From assembly GCF_014356525.2 (NCBI RefSeq), contig NC_052508.1, positions 42,697,858 through 42,761,857 on the forward strand: a DNA stretch of 64,000 bases. Direction: 5' to 3'. Under the pieces are notes generated by a model that was given only the letters and a program-made list of their open reading frames with translations, was not told where the DNA came from and did not search any database. Below, one piece after another: positions 12,544 through 22,743 of the stretch. Each line of letters begins with the position of its first letter. The stretch's first letter is position 1. The stretch is from Nilaparvata lugens. Its lineage: Eukaryota > Arthropoda > Insecta > Hemiptera > Delphacidae. Made by a program: the position numbers and the translations under genes.

Positions 12544-12549
12544 TATGTT
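12544..12549. repeat. 6-bp target duplication TATGTT (left)
   Basis: TATGTT immediately precedes the terminus AGTAGTATGAG. The same six bases follow the opposite terminus at 45274-45279. Six-base duplications are the established Polinton/Maverick signature. Confidence 0.9.
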
Positions 12550-12598
12550 AGTAGTATGAGAGTGCCATATTTGTGAGACTTTTTTATGACTTTTCCCT
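12550..12598 (+). repeat. Outer left terminal inverted repeat
   Basis: Begins AGTAGTATGAGAGTGCC and continues with TATTTG, ACTTTTTTATGACTTTTCCC. It matches the reverse complement of 45225-45273 with a handful of substitutions. Similarity fades into a C-rich stretch after about 50 bases, whereas the right end has a much longer subterminal repeat. Confidence 0.9.
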
Positions 12599-12779
12599 CC
12601 CCCTCCACCCCTCCCCCACACCCATCCTACATACCCCCCACCTCCTCTGCTTCTACCAAACCTCTCCTGACCCCTCCCCCGCTCTTATGTTTAGCTCTAT
12701 TTCATTTATAGATAGTCATGCCCAATTACATTCAGTCATGCTCATTAGACATATATCTTTAAACTCTCTAGAGAGTGAT

Positions 12780-13100
12780 CTATGATCTTTTAAATTTTTT
12801 ATTGGCAATGTCATATAAGCATTTCCAGAGATCATTAGATTTATTAACAATAGCTAATGATTCATCATCATTTGAACAACCATAATGCAAATGTCCGGTT
12901 TCTAGTATATTGAGTAATTCAAAAATTTCAGATAAAATTGGAAAGTGGAGATTTCCTGTTTTTGTTAATGCAAGATCGCTCACCTCATCACCCGTTGAAA
13001 ATTTAATATTCTTAGCAATTAGATCAAATTCATTGAATGAAATTGACATCAAGAGACGAGATAGTTTCTTGAACTTTGAAAAGCTATAACAATCAACCAT
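12780..13100 (-). CDS. Copy A conserved unknown small protein 1
   Basis: A 106-aa open frame with no recognised domain. It matches the first minus-strand gene of copy B (24542-24937) along its whole length, sharing FSKFKKL, NEFD-like and IAKNIKFSTG, HFPILSEIF and LWKCLYD. It keeps an open frame in both copies while most neighbours are broken, which argues for real coding. It is the gene closest to the left terminus. Function unknown. Confidence 0.65.
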   Translation of the reverse strand: MVDCYSFSKFKKLSRLLMSISFNEFDLIAKNIKFSTGDEVSDLALTKTGNLHFPILSEIFELLNILETGHLHYGCSNDDESLAIVNKSNDLWKCLYDIANKKFKRS

Positions 13101-13312
13101 ATTTTCAGTTGAGTGTATGTACAGGTAAAATGTGATAAGAAACTATTTGAATGAACTTGTATCTGCACACTATACTACACACTTCTATGGATAGAATTAG
13201 CTTCAACGCATGTGAGATCTTTACAGCTCAACTAACAAAGCGTTACTGAATGATTAAACCTAGACATTGCAGGTACAATGGAAATGAAAACAATCGAGTA
13301 TACACTAGAAAT

Positions 13313-13600
13313 TTATTTACACAATTCACTACAATTGTTTATCACTTCCTCTTCAATTTTTATTAGTTTACTCACAGACAGTTTATAGGGTCTGTAATAG
13401 CATGGATAATCATTTATATCGTTCAAATTCACTGTGTTTTAGAAAATGTCTTTTAGTTGTTTCACCAAATGATAATTTTCATGAGTTGAATGTTTAATTG
13501 CAATTTCACAAGCATCATACCAATTTATACACTGTTCTAACCTCATTTTCAATCAACTATCAGCTTGCATCCACTTGCACGGGTCCATGATGAGCGAATA
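13313..13600 (-). pseudogene. Copy A conserved unknown small protein 2 (broken)
   Basis: Translated on the minus strand this region matches the copy B frame at 25084-25341: both contain a C-INWYD/C-IDWYD segment, KQLKDIF, NTVNLNDI or STVNLNDI, and KLIKIE near the end. Copy A has in-frame stops, one within KDIF*NTV. It lies directly after the BIR-like gene and its start overlaps that gene's end in another frame. Confidence 0.6.
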
Positions 13601-13606
13601 AAGAAA

Positions 13607-14681
13607 CTATACATATGTCGGTACTAATATAGAGAAATTAAATGGCTCCTGTCCCTTCCCACCAATGCAACATATGCGAGCAGTATGATATCTCAATTCT
13701 TGCATACAATAAACACATTGAATTTCTTGTCTGTTATAGAAAAAACCATATCTTGCAAAGTTATTCTTTTCTGTATTTGAATAGAATTGACATTTTTTCA
13801 TGCTAAGCATTCTATTGTTTTTGCACATGAAATTTGGAGACAAGTTCATATTTCTCATTATTAATGAATGATAATGAAGAGCGGCGAAGAGCGCACATTG
13901 CCCACTAAGATTGTGATGATGAATTTCACATGCATTATAACACCATGAACTTGTGAAGTAGTTGAAATTTGGTTTCTCAATTTTATCCGGTAAACAGCAT
14001 ACGTTTTTGTGTAACCTTCTAAGAAACTTAGCTTTCTCTGTACCTTTTGTGTAGATTTTATCATATCCCTCAAGATAAGATATCAATAATTCGTTTGTAT
14101 AAATAAAATGACCATCTTCCCAGCATATTTTGTGATAATTGTTCTCTGCCCATGTTGTTTGCTTACGCAATTTAGCATTCAATTCCGACTTTGCAAATGG
14201 AGACTTGAAATGCAACACAACAAAGCTATTTACCTGATCTATGATTCCGATTTCTTTCATGATAATTTGATTAGAATTTCCCTTGAACCAATGCATGTTG
14301 ACTGTTGTGAATTTTTTACAGGAGAGAGTTTCTTCCTTCTGTTTGATGACAAGCTCTGTTTTCTCCTCCTCCTCCATCGTCCTCCTTTGTCCTCCGTTCT
14401 TCTCCTCCTTTGTCCTCCTTTGTTCTCCGTTCTCCATTCTCCTCCTCCTCCTCCTCCTCCTCCTCCTGTGGTTTAGATGTACTACATCTTGATTGATAGT
14501 AGAAGAGGTCATCCTCGACGTCAAGATCACACTGTATCCCTATAGATCATGTTTTCTTCTCAGAATTAGAAGACATTATAGGTGTACTACATCTTGAGTC
14601 ATAGTAGATGCTGTCTTCCTCCTCATCAAGATCACACTGTATCCCGATAGAGCGTGTTTTCTTCTCAGAATTAGAAGTCAT
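13607..14681 (-). pseudogene. Copy A BIR-like zinc-site protein, 5' end duplicated and broken
   Basis: The C-terminal part ends with a BIR-like module: an N-terminal helix, then NNFARYGFFYNRQEIQCVYC with C-x2-C, then H and C. The first exon-like block (SEKKT, SIGIQCDLD, YY.SRCST) occurs twice in tandem (14560-14681 and 14470-14560). The second copy has TGA at 14547-14549. A GGA/GAG microsatellite at about 14446-14466 shifts the frame relative to the downstream 280 codons. Copy B has a single block and a LINE insertion in the same gene. A TATA-like CTATATAAG (complement of 14743-14751) lies about 60 bp upstream of the ATG. Confidence 0.65.
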
Positions 14682-14769
14682 TGTAGATGTTAACTGATCA
14701 AAGCTAAAACCTCAAATGAGTAAAATTTGAAAAATGCAATACTTATATAGTTCGTGCTCTAACGAGAAA

Positions 14770-16003
14770 TTACTGAACTTCCTCCACCATGGAAGTAAGA
14801 GGAGTGTACTCCATGATACAATCACTGATTAAAATGCAATAAGTAGAAGTATTTGGGGGCACAGCTTCCTTAAATTCCATATCTATTCTAATATCTGTGG
14901 AGAATTTCAAATGAGAAGATTGATGTGAACAGTCAATTACAATCAGGGGTGTTTTAGTACAAAATGTGTCAAAATCATTCTCTGTTCCAAACTCACTATT
15001 GATACTATGGTTATAGTACACTGACGCAAAATCCAAAAACATATGGTACATCAATTTGTTGTTCACCAAGGAGGTTTTCATAAGGAAAATAGTCAGAGTT
15101 CAAGTAGAACGTTGCATTCTGAAGATTACAACTATCGAATTCCGAGATTGATTTATTAATTTTATTCTTACGATATGTCTGAAATGCTAAAACAACATAC
15201 TTTGGTGTGACGAGATGGGATGCAGTTTTTACTGCCCAAGAATGAACAGTGCTATTTTGTAAATTTGGTAATTCTGAAATCTCCCAATGACAAAAGCTCA
15301 GCTTCAGCAGTGTATCAGCTTCGAGCAATCACAAAAATATCAACCTCACATGATCTTCTAAAGTAATATAGGGAATTCTCTATTGAAGCTTTGTTATTTT
15401 TATATTAACGTTTGTTGCTTCTCTAGACTCGATGCAATTGAGATCTGTTGGTGATCTTAATAATACAAGTTCTTGTTTCAAGTTTAAAATTATTCTTTGA
15501 AAGTCTTCAAAAAATGGTAAAACTAATTTAAGAGGTATACAGAATGTAAACTTATTATCTTTTAGTGTATATCCTGCTCTGTCAAACCCAGCCAAGTGAT
15601 ATGTGTTTTCATCAAACATATTTTCCACTAGTATAGCTTTAATTGTTGATGTTAATCCAATTAGTCTTGATTTAGGAATTTGTTGTCCAGCCAATTCATA
15701 TCGAATTTCATCAAAGAGATTTCCAATGAGGTTACTGGATAATATATACTTAGCTTCTATTGGATCATCCCCAGCCTTCACAGCTGGTTTTGTACACTTC
15801 ACCTCCCCCTCAATAAATATAAATGATTTGCATGGAAGACTGTACTGATCCATAGAAGCCACATGGATGCGAGCTTCATCTGAGGGTTTAATTTCTTGAC
15901 CCGAATATACTGTATGAGTATGGAACTGAAATTTAGTAATATCATTATAGAACTCGAGTTGAGATTCAACATAGAGAATTTCACTTATTGCTGCGTCATA
16001 CAT
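14770..16003 (-). pseudogene. Copy A major capsid protein, double jelly-roll (broken)
   Basis: Forms the hexon-like capsomers of Polinton virions. ATG at 16001-16003. Recognisable blocks are YNDITKFQFHTHTVYSGQE, RYELAGQQIPKSRLIGLTS, FDRAGYTLKDNKFTFCIPL and FFEDFQRIILN, the last two being the conserved middle of Polinton capsid proteins. In-frame stops at about 15380 and 15330 replace Trp and Arg kept in copy B. A frameshift follows near 15075, and the C-terminus (to the TAA at 14770-14772) is open. About 410 codons in total. Confidence 0.85.
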
Positions 16004-16160
16004 GACGCCAATCTACTATAAATCCCAACTTTTCCAATATTCTTGCACTTTTCGGTGATATAGCACATAGCTTTTTAGGTGTTGACTCTATCACATTCGG
16101 GTCTCTAATGAGCTTCTGTGAGCAAATGCTAGTGTGAGGTTTGAAAACAAGGAATCCCAT
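15996..16160 (-). CDS. Copy A tiny conserved capsid-cluster protein
   Basis: 54 aa, MGFLVFKP start and ARILEKLGFIVDW end. It sits between penton and capsid gene and overlaps the capsid ATG by about 8 bp. Copy B has the same gene at 30235-30420. The invariant SPKSARILEKLGFIVDW-like helix and the position suggest a minor virion protein; this is inference. Confidence 0.65.
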   Translation of the reverse strand: MGFLVFKPHTSICSQKLIRDPNVIESTPKKLCAISPKSARILEKLGFIVDWRHV

Positions 16161-16500
16161 TTCAAGTTCTTCATTTTTCACGAATGTGAAGTCTAATTGT
16201 AATTCTATCTCCCCGGAAATCAATAAATGATCCTTCTTGATCGGTTACCTTAGCAATAATGCTTTGAATTCTATGTGTGTTTAAAGGCATATAGATTATC
16301 GGATTAGGTGTTTCATTTATCAAATACCCACTAGGTACTCTAGGTGAAAACTCGTATATAATATGTTTCTGTTTGTTATTAGAGTAACTCCCACATGCTA
16401 TATTGCACTCAACTACAATAGAGTCAATATTTGTTATGCTAACTAAATGCTGAGAATGCTGAATGCACTTGATCTAGATTTTAATGTAATAACAAACCAT
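16161..16500 (-). pseudogene. Copy A penton remnant with internal deletion
   Basis: Start codon context and the last ~100 codons match the copy B penton: HSQHLVSITNI, ECNIACGSYS, KHIIYEF, VPSGYLINE, IIYMPLNTHRIQ and DFRGD-like. About 370 bp present in copy B between the N-terminus and this block are missing, and stops/shifts occur. Cannot encode a penton. Confidence 0.8.
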
Positions 16501-16528
16501 CTTATATGTTTTTGGTAAAAATACTGGA

Positions 16529-16891
16529 TTACAACTGCTTTGCAAAAAACAAGACCATAAGGTGTCCACATATATTTGTATGTAATGGTTGCATGTGCTC
16601 AACATTGTAAAAAATATTCACACATGTTTCTTTTTTCCAATATTTATTCAATTCATAAGGTGGTTGTAAATTACCAATTGGATCAAAATAGTAAACATTT
16701 GATCCCCGTTTGTTATAACCAACCCAGTGTGTACCATGTCCAGATTGAGTGTCTAAATTAACAATACAATTCTCATTTTTTAGAATTTTATTAGGTAATG
16801 TATCTATCATGTATACACCTCGTAGGGGAATTTGTGATAATTTACTCCATTTTATTAGATCATGACTAGACAATTCACCATCGATATTCAT
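16529..16891 (-). CDS. Copy A adenain-like cysteine protease (intact frame)
   Basis: A 120-aa maturation protease of the adenovirus type (C5 family), which processes capsid precursors. The catalytic histidine is in SGHGTHWVGYN (about residue 54), the acidic partner probably in YYFDPIG, and the nucleophile in NICGHLMVLFF (about residue 108). The order H, D/E, C and the GTHW and CGHL motifs are diagnostic. Short compared with adenain (~200 aa), as in other Polintons. Frame is open from ATG at 16889-16891 to the end. The copy B ortholog is broken. Confidence 0.85.
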   Translation of the reverse strand: MNIDGELSSHDLIKWSKLSQIPLRGVYMIDTLPNKILKNENCIVNLDTQSGHGTHWVGYNKRGSNVYYFDPIGNLQPPYELNKYWKKETCVNIFYNVEHMQPLHTNICGHLMVLFFAKQL

Positions 16892-16912
16892 TTTTTCACC
16901 TTCTTTGTCTTT

Positions 16913-17573
16913 CTATGTTTCTAACTCCTTTTTTACTTTTTTCTTTGGGAATAAACTTACACCATATGGTGAGGAGGAGGAGGAGGGGTTGAGGCCAATC
17001 AAAATATGACCACTAGTCGAAATTGGGGGGTACGGTTTCAAATAGTAACCTCTACCTTCAATATACCGTTTCAACTGAGCAATAGCTTTTTTCCTTACCG
17101 ACTTGCTATGAGTTTTCCTAACACTTGTGCTCTTCTTCTTCTTTCTCAAACCACCGCCAAACGCTGCTTTAGCTTTCATCACGTTTGTTACAAGATAACT
17201 AAGTGCTTTTTCACTAAGAGATGTTTTTGGATTTTTGAATATCTCCCCATGCAGCATTTGCAAGAGCTCTGTCTGCAATCGCTCGCAACTTATTATCACT
17301 ATTTTGAGTGTATGCTATATCATGTACCTTACAGGCTCTATCTAATTAATTTATACCTTGATCACCTTTCTTTAACCTTTCATTAACCTTGGTGCCAGGT
17401 CCACACCACTGATAGCCAGGGAAATGGGTTTCTGGTGATGCATTAATCAACTTATTTATAATAGTTGATGTAATGTCCCCCACAGTACCTGCTACACCTT
17501 TGACAATTTTGCTAGCCGAACTCAAGATTCCTCTCCCTCGTTTCCTAGAAGATAACTTTCTTCTATATAGCAT
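16913..17573 (-). pseudogene. Copy A phospholipase A2-type virion protein (broken)
   Basis: The N-terminus is basic (MLYRRKLSSRKRGRG), followed by an amphipathic glycine-rich helix (GILSSASKIVKGVAGTVGD). Then comes the parvovirus-type PLA2 module: calcium loop WCGPGTK and catalytic ACKVHDIAY with the His-Asp pair. The C-terminus is very basic (LRKKKKS, HSKSVRKKAI). A TAA replaces a serine codon just before the catalytic helix (about 17344), and a frameshift follows near 17245. Such domains breach endosomal membranes in parvoviruses; the role here is inferred. Confidence 0.8.
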
Positions 17574-17887
17574 TTTTCATTACCTTTCAACTCAATAGCT
17601 GAACATTGACTGAGGTTAATTAATAAAACACTTAACCTCAATCGAGAGACAAAGAAATTGTCTCACTAAGTGCTTTATATATTACTACAAAGTTGGTATG
17701 TTTCAATCAATAGGGAATACAATTTTCTATCATCAAGTGTCTTATTAACACACTTGTTAAGTATGTTGTAAGTTTTGTAGGAATTGCAAAGAATTGAACG
17801 TTCATCAATCATAAATCTATACCAATGTCTTAGACTAACATCGAGAGAAGAATCTGATGAATTGACACATGATTTGATTTAAGCTAT
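17574..17887. other. Copy A divergent intergenic region
   Basis: AT-rich gap between the minus-strand virion genes and the plus-strand replication genes. No gene seen. In copy B the same place holds a 3.9-kb island with extra genes. Confidence 0.6.
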
Positions 17888-18365
17888 ATGTCATCCAGCT
17901 TTGCACCCGACGTCTACCAACTGATAAGAGAAAATCTAGAATTGTTTGACACTTCAAATTACCCAGCTGAGCATGAATGCTTCTCTAATGAGAGGAATAA
18001 AGTTGTAGGGAAATTTAAGGATGAGGCAGCTTCAATTCCTTTAAAATCTTTTCTGGGATTACAGGCAAAATTGTATTCATATCTTGTAAATAATGAGAAG
18101 GAGGAAACTGTAAATAAGTGTGTAGCAAAAGGTGTGAAGACACATGTAAAAAATAGAAAACTTAGTTCTGACTTGTATAAGGAATGGTATAAGGATTGAA
18201 CAATGCCAACATATAGAAAAATGTAATATGTTGAGATCCTCCAATCATAACATACATCAAATTGAATGCGCAAAGGTTTGTTTAAGCCTGTTCGATGACA
18301 AGCACTTTATTGCAGAGAATGGGATTGATACATTACCATTTGGTCACTACAAAATAGCAAACTGA
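17888..18365 (+). pseudogene. Copy A DNA polymerase B, C-terminal remnant
   Basis: Only the last ~150 codons of PolB remain, matching copy B from DVYQLIKENL onward: ELFDTSNYPAEHECFSNERN, KLYSYLVNNE, NKCVAKGVKTHVK, then after a frameshift at about 18195 the tail ending LPFGHYK. Exonuclease, palm and all catalytic motifs (about 2.8 kb) are missing, so copy A could not replicate itself. Confidence 0.85.
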
Positions 18366-18455
18366 TTGCACAGATCAGTGTGTGTGTAACAAGGTAGTGA
18401 CCAACATATCGAATTCTGTTTCATGCATTTCTTCACACGAATAAGAAGAAGAATG

Positions 18456-19397
18456 AGTAATATTAGAGCAAAATTAGCAGCAGAGCTTCACTCTGCTGCA
18501 CGTGTAAATTACCCCACATGTAGATATGAGTTGAAGAATGAGAACAATTTATTTCAATCAGATCTGATTGAGATGGGTAGCTTATCTAAATTCAATAAAG
18601 GATATCGTTATATTTTAGTTGTTATTAATTGTCTCACTAAGTATGCTTATTGTATACCTTTAAAGAATAAGACTGCACAAAGTGTTTATAATGCACTCAA
18701 ACCCATTATTCGTAAGAATAAACATATGCATTTTTTCCAGACAGATGGAGGGAAGGAGTATTTTAATAAGCATGTGAAAGATTTGTTAGATAAGTATAAT
18801 ATCAAGCATTATTCTGTTTTTAATGATAAGAAAGCTAGTATCGCTGAGAGATTTAATTGTACAATAAAATCAAAAATATATCAATCTTTAACTGAACGTG
18901 GGAGTAAAAACTGGGTTAATAACTTACAAAATATTGTAGATGATTATAACAATACAGTACACAGTTCCATTGGAATGTGACTTAAAGATGTAACTAGAAA
19001 ACATTGTAAACACATTTTAGAATCACTAAACTCTGCATTTAATAGACAATTCAAATTAAAAGTGTTGAAACCAAAATATAAGCTAGGTGATATTGAGAGA
19101 ATTTCTTAAAAGAAACAGATATTTGATAAAAAATATCTAATGAATTGGTCACCCAAATATTTCCGAATTGTGAGCATACATCCCACAAGACCTATCACTT
19201 ACTCATTAGAAGATCTTAGTGGTGAGATAATACAGGGTAGGTTTTATAAAGAAGAAATTAAAAAAACACATTTGAATGAATCTGAAAGATATGTTTATTT
19301 GATAGAAAAAATATTGAGACGAGATAAGGATAAGTTGCTTGTGGAATGGATTGGATTTCTACAACCATCATTCATATATCGAGAGAACTTATTAGAG
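18456..19397 (+). pseudogene. Copy A DDE integrase with chromodomain (two stops)
   Basis: Retrovirus-type rve integrase used by Polintons for insertion with 6-bp duplications. The catalytic residues are all present: D in FQSDLIEMGSLS, D in FFQTDGGKEYF, E in ASIAERFN. The C-terminal chromodomain reads YLIEKILRRD and LVEWIGF. In-frame stops at 18978 (Met-x-Pro region) and about 19107 cut the protein. The frame is otherwise unshifted. ATG at about 18453-18456 (MSNIRAKLAAEL) is conserved in copy B. Confidence 0.88.
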
Positions 19398-19399
19398 TA

Positions 19400-19810
19400 G
19401 GATTGTAAATAATCAGAGTAAGATCATATGTTGTAAATAATGTACATGGTATAATTTTATCGATTCACATTTGTTGTAAATAATTAGTGTAAGATCATAT
19501 GATGTGAATAATATACATTGTATAATTATCTATCCACATTTGTTGTAAATAATTGGAGTAAGATCATATGATGTAAATAATGTACATTGTATAATTATCT
19601 ATCCACAAATGTTGTAAATAATTTGAGTAAGATCATATAATGTAAATAATGTACATTGTATAATTATCTATCCACATCTGTTGTGGATAATCATTGTATA
19701 ATTATCTATCCACAAATGTTGTAAATAATTTGAGTAAGATCATATAATGTAAATAATGTACATTGTATAATTATCTATCCACATCTGTTGTGGATAATCA
19801 TTGTAATATT
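19400..19810. repeat. 69-71-bp tandem repeat after integrase
   Basis: Landmark AGATCATAT recurs at 19421, 19492, 19561, 19630 and 19737, i.e. five to six units containing TTGTAAATAAT, ACATTGTATAATTATC and TATCCACA. An AATAAA polyadenylation signal follows at about 19832. A single degraded equivalent follows the copy B integrase (40425-40500). Confidence 0.85.
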
Positions 19811-20032
19811 CTTTACATTGTGTGTGTTTTTTAAATAAAAACAACTTGAATTGAATCTTCACTCATTCATTTCTCATTTTGTCATAGAGAAGTGTGAAGT
19901 AGTAGCATGTGGTACATGTCTAGATGTTGGATGGGTGAGTACATGTATGTGTGTCACCTAGAAACACTTCATTAGCGAGTGAACCAGACACATGAAACAG
20001 TTTGTTCTGTTTGTATATCTCACTTTCTCAAC

Positions 20033-20716
20033 ATGAACAAACTCGTCATTGTAAATTTTGATAAGATAATTGCACAAGAGGAAAAGCCTGTATGGTGTAA
20101 GAATGGGGCATTGATACCACATAATGCTAGAATTCTCATTGTGGGCCCATCTGCATGTGGTAAAACAAATTTATTGTTCAACTTTAATTTTTTCAATAAT
20201 GGATTGAGATTTAAACATATTTATTCAAATACTAAAAGTCAATATCAAGATGAGTACTTGTTTTTAAGAAAAGTCTTTTCAAAAATGAAAGGTATTGAAT
20301 TTCATGTGAATGATATTCCCGATAGCATTCCAAATCCAAACAATATACCACAATATTCTCTAGTTATATTTGACGATTTACAACTTAGTCACACACCTCA
20401 AATAAGGGATTATTTTACTATGGGTAGACATCGTAATATTGATACAGCATATTTAATTCAAAGTTATGGTGCAACACAAAAACATTTCACCAGAGATAAT
20501 GCAAATATGATTGTTATATTCAAAATTTATCAATTATCACTCAAATTAATACATAGAGACTATGTGGGTGAAGATATTTGCTTCAGAGATTTCAGTAAAT
20601 TGTGTTCAAGTGTGTGGAATTCTAAGAAGCATAGTTTTCTTAGTATTATGACTGAATGTGTAGCTAATAGTGGAAAATATAGGCAGGGTCTGGATAACTT
20701 TATTGACATTCAGTAG
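20033..20716 (+). CDS. Copy A genome-packaging ATPase (FtsK/HerA, A32-like)
   Basis: A 227-aa open protein that pumps DNA into capsids. Walker A is ILIVGPSACGKTNLLF (about residue 37), Walker B is YSLVIFDDLQL (about residue 107), followed by an arginine-finger-like GRHRNIDTAYLIQSYG. ATG at 20033 chosen because MNKLVIVNFDKII matches the copy B start; the open frame extends 54 bp further upstream without ATG. It is intact here but frameshifted in copy B. Confidence 0.88.
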   Translation: MNKLVIVNFDKIIAQEEKPVWCKNGALIPHNARILIVGPSACGKTNLLFNFNFFNNGLRFKHIYSNTKSQYQDEYLFLRKVFSKMKGIEFHVNDIPDSIPNPNNIPQYSLVIFDDLQLSHTPQIRDYFTMGRHRNIDTAYLIQSYGATQKHFTRDNANMIVIFKIYQLSLKLIHRDYVGEDICFRDFSKLCSSVWNSKKHSFLSIMTECVANSGKYRQGLDNFIDIQ

Positions 20717-20737
20717 AGAGTGAGTAGCAGTGGAAGA

Positions 20738-21724
20738 ATGAGGATGTCTCATAGAAGACAAAACGCTAGCGTTGCTCTAATCGATAAGATTAAGAAATTG
20801 AGGAAAGTTATTAGAGACAAACATAGAAGCATTGTGCATTTTGAAAAGCAATCTGACGATTACAGAGAAAAACTTTTTAAACCGATTATCACACCTCTAG
20901 TTGAAATGGGGAAAACTAAATCTTCTCACTAATCCGATTGGAGTTTTATACCAAAAAAGGAGGAACAAGAAGAAGAAGAAGAAGAAGAAGATGAAGATGA
21001 AGACGAAGAAAGTATGGATCTAGGAGAAAAACATGATGATATTAGTGAAACAATAGAAGTTGCATCACCATCAGCAGCTGAAAGAGATCTAAGCATGAAC
21101 GATTCAAGTATATTTTATTCAACTGGGCTTGAGAGTGATACAAGCAGCAAAATAAAGAAGATAAAGAATCAAGTGCTTGCACAATATTTGTATACATTTC
21201 ATAGTGAAAAATTGGATAACTCGATTCCTTATGGAATTTCCTATGATTCTGACCGAAAATTATATTTTATGGGTGAGATGGTTGTTAGCTTTGATAACTA
21301 CTTCTTTTATATTGATAATGAAAAATTCTGAATTACACATGGTCTATAAGAACTGTTATTTGCCCCAAGACTAAATTCATATCTCTTTGATGAAAAAGAT
21401 CTAAATAAATACAAGAAGATTTTATCAATAACAAAAGTTCATTTGAATAGAGGAGGATATGTGAAACGTAACACTGGTGTAAAGTCTCGCTTAATTCAAA
21501 TGCTGTTTCCTGTTAAAAAAGCAAGTAAGAGAGGTTCAGGGTTATTGAAATTTGCAAAAAATACTTCTAGCAATAGAATTTACCAATATTATGACAACTA
21601 TGATGAATTGGTTCAGAGACTTCATTTATTAAAATCATCAAAACTTGCTGGACATTCGGGCCATGATGTTGAGATTGCATCAATTATAGAGGAATTACGT
21701 GAAGGTAAAATTATTGTTCAGTAG
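20738..21724 (+). pseudogene. Copy A charged conserved Polinton protein (three stops)
   Basis: Ortholog of the intact 308-aa protein at 41572-42498. Basic N-terminal helix (LIDKIKKLRKVI), acidic low-complexity middle (a run of Glu/Asp about 20960-21010), a GISYDSDRKLYFMGEM block, then KYKKIL and GGYVKRN. All pieces lie in one frame, interrupted by stops at about 20930, 21329 and 21347. The ITHGL/LTHGLFELL segment recalls a block conserved in many insect Polintons. Function unknown; possibly a core or minor virion protein. Confidence 0.7.
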
Positions 21725-21728
21725 CAGA

Positions 21729-22743
21729 ATGAGCATGCACAGATTTGGAGGTAAAAGCGAGAGAGTCACTGTGAAGAAAGAGATTGTATGGAAAAACCAG
21801 ATCTTGCCAGTTTTAGTGAGAGAATAATCCAAGTAATTAATCAACAAGGTGTTAGTGAATCTCTGCATTCGTATTTAGATTCAAAATTATCTAATATAGT
21901 TAAGAATATTGGATTGAATAAGATCAAAAAGGAACACATCTTCAGTACACTACAACAGTTATCTGACAATATCGATAGGGGAGTTAAAGAGAAATCTATC
22001 AATTTGGAGAATTCTCTACATGATCTCAAATCAACAACAGAGATATTCAGATCGCACTTGAATGCGATCAACAATAATAAAGTTGACAAGAATTATTTGG
22101 ATGAGGAATTGAAAGTTATCTCAGACAAGATTAAAAATTTGCAAGTATTAGATAGAAATTTTCTAAATACCAGATTGAAACAGCTTAGCACAGAACTTTT
22201 TGAGTAAATGAAACTCATTCATTATCGGTTGATAAGGAATATTTGGATAAAACTGTGCAGGCATTGAATAACATTGTTATAACAAAACAAGAGTTTGAAG
22301 ATCGATTATCCGCAATGACTAATACAATAAAGACAAATCTTATGAAGGGGATTGAACAATTTGTTTCAAAAACGATTTAAATACATTGCTATCTACATTT
22401 AGCAAAACTTATGTATTGAAAAATGATCTGAGTAGTGAAATGCGAGCATTTATTAAGAAAGATGGATTACAAGCTACAGTCAAATCAATTCATGAGGGAA
22501 TAGCATCTTCAATTAGAAATACTGAGAATGATGAAGTGACAAGATTACAATGTTCACTAATTATCTCACTTTATTTATACATAGAATAGCCTACCAAATA
22601 GTTCAGAACTATGCGAAAGTTAGTTTTCATATGAATTGGATTGAGGCAAAACAGCATAATTTGACAGAAGATCAAGTAGGTGATTTAATTACCGATAAAA
22701 TGGGTTTAAGTATCTATGGGAATGTTCTAAAACCCTCAAGTTA
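21729..22743 (+). pseudogene. Copy A coiled-coil fibre-like protein (broken)
   Basis: Begins MSMHRFGGKS (ATG at 21729), frameshifts near 21780, then runs as heptad-rich helix (for example INLENSLHDLKST, DKNYLDEELKVISDKIKNL). Further breaks lie near 22205 and 22378. The C-terminal FHMNWIEAKQHNL block is shared with copy B (42506-43477). Long coiled coil with a compact C-terminus suggests a trimeric fibre or spike; inference only. Confidence 0.7.

Larger units (their letters stand above)
9436..12549 (-). repeat. Right LTR-like segment with satellite (5' LTR in element sense)
   Basis: Begins with the same ~220 bp as 5187-5410 and continues into the larger satellite block. 12300-12549 is unique sequence without a recognisable gene. 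It ends at the TATGTT target site of the Polinton block. A matching outer end of the LTR was not found, so the LTR reading is tentative. Confidence 0.5.

Noticed and set aside
14108..14492. Plus-strand open frames opposite the BIR-like gene
   Set aside because: Antisense shadows of a conserved minus-strand gene and its GGA microsatellite.
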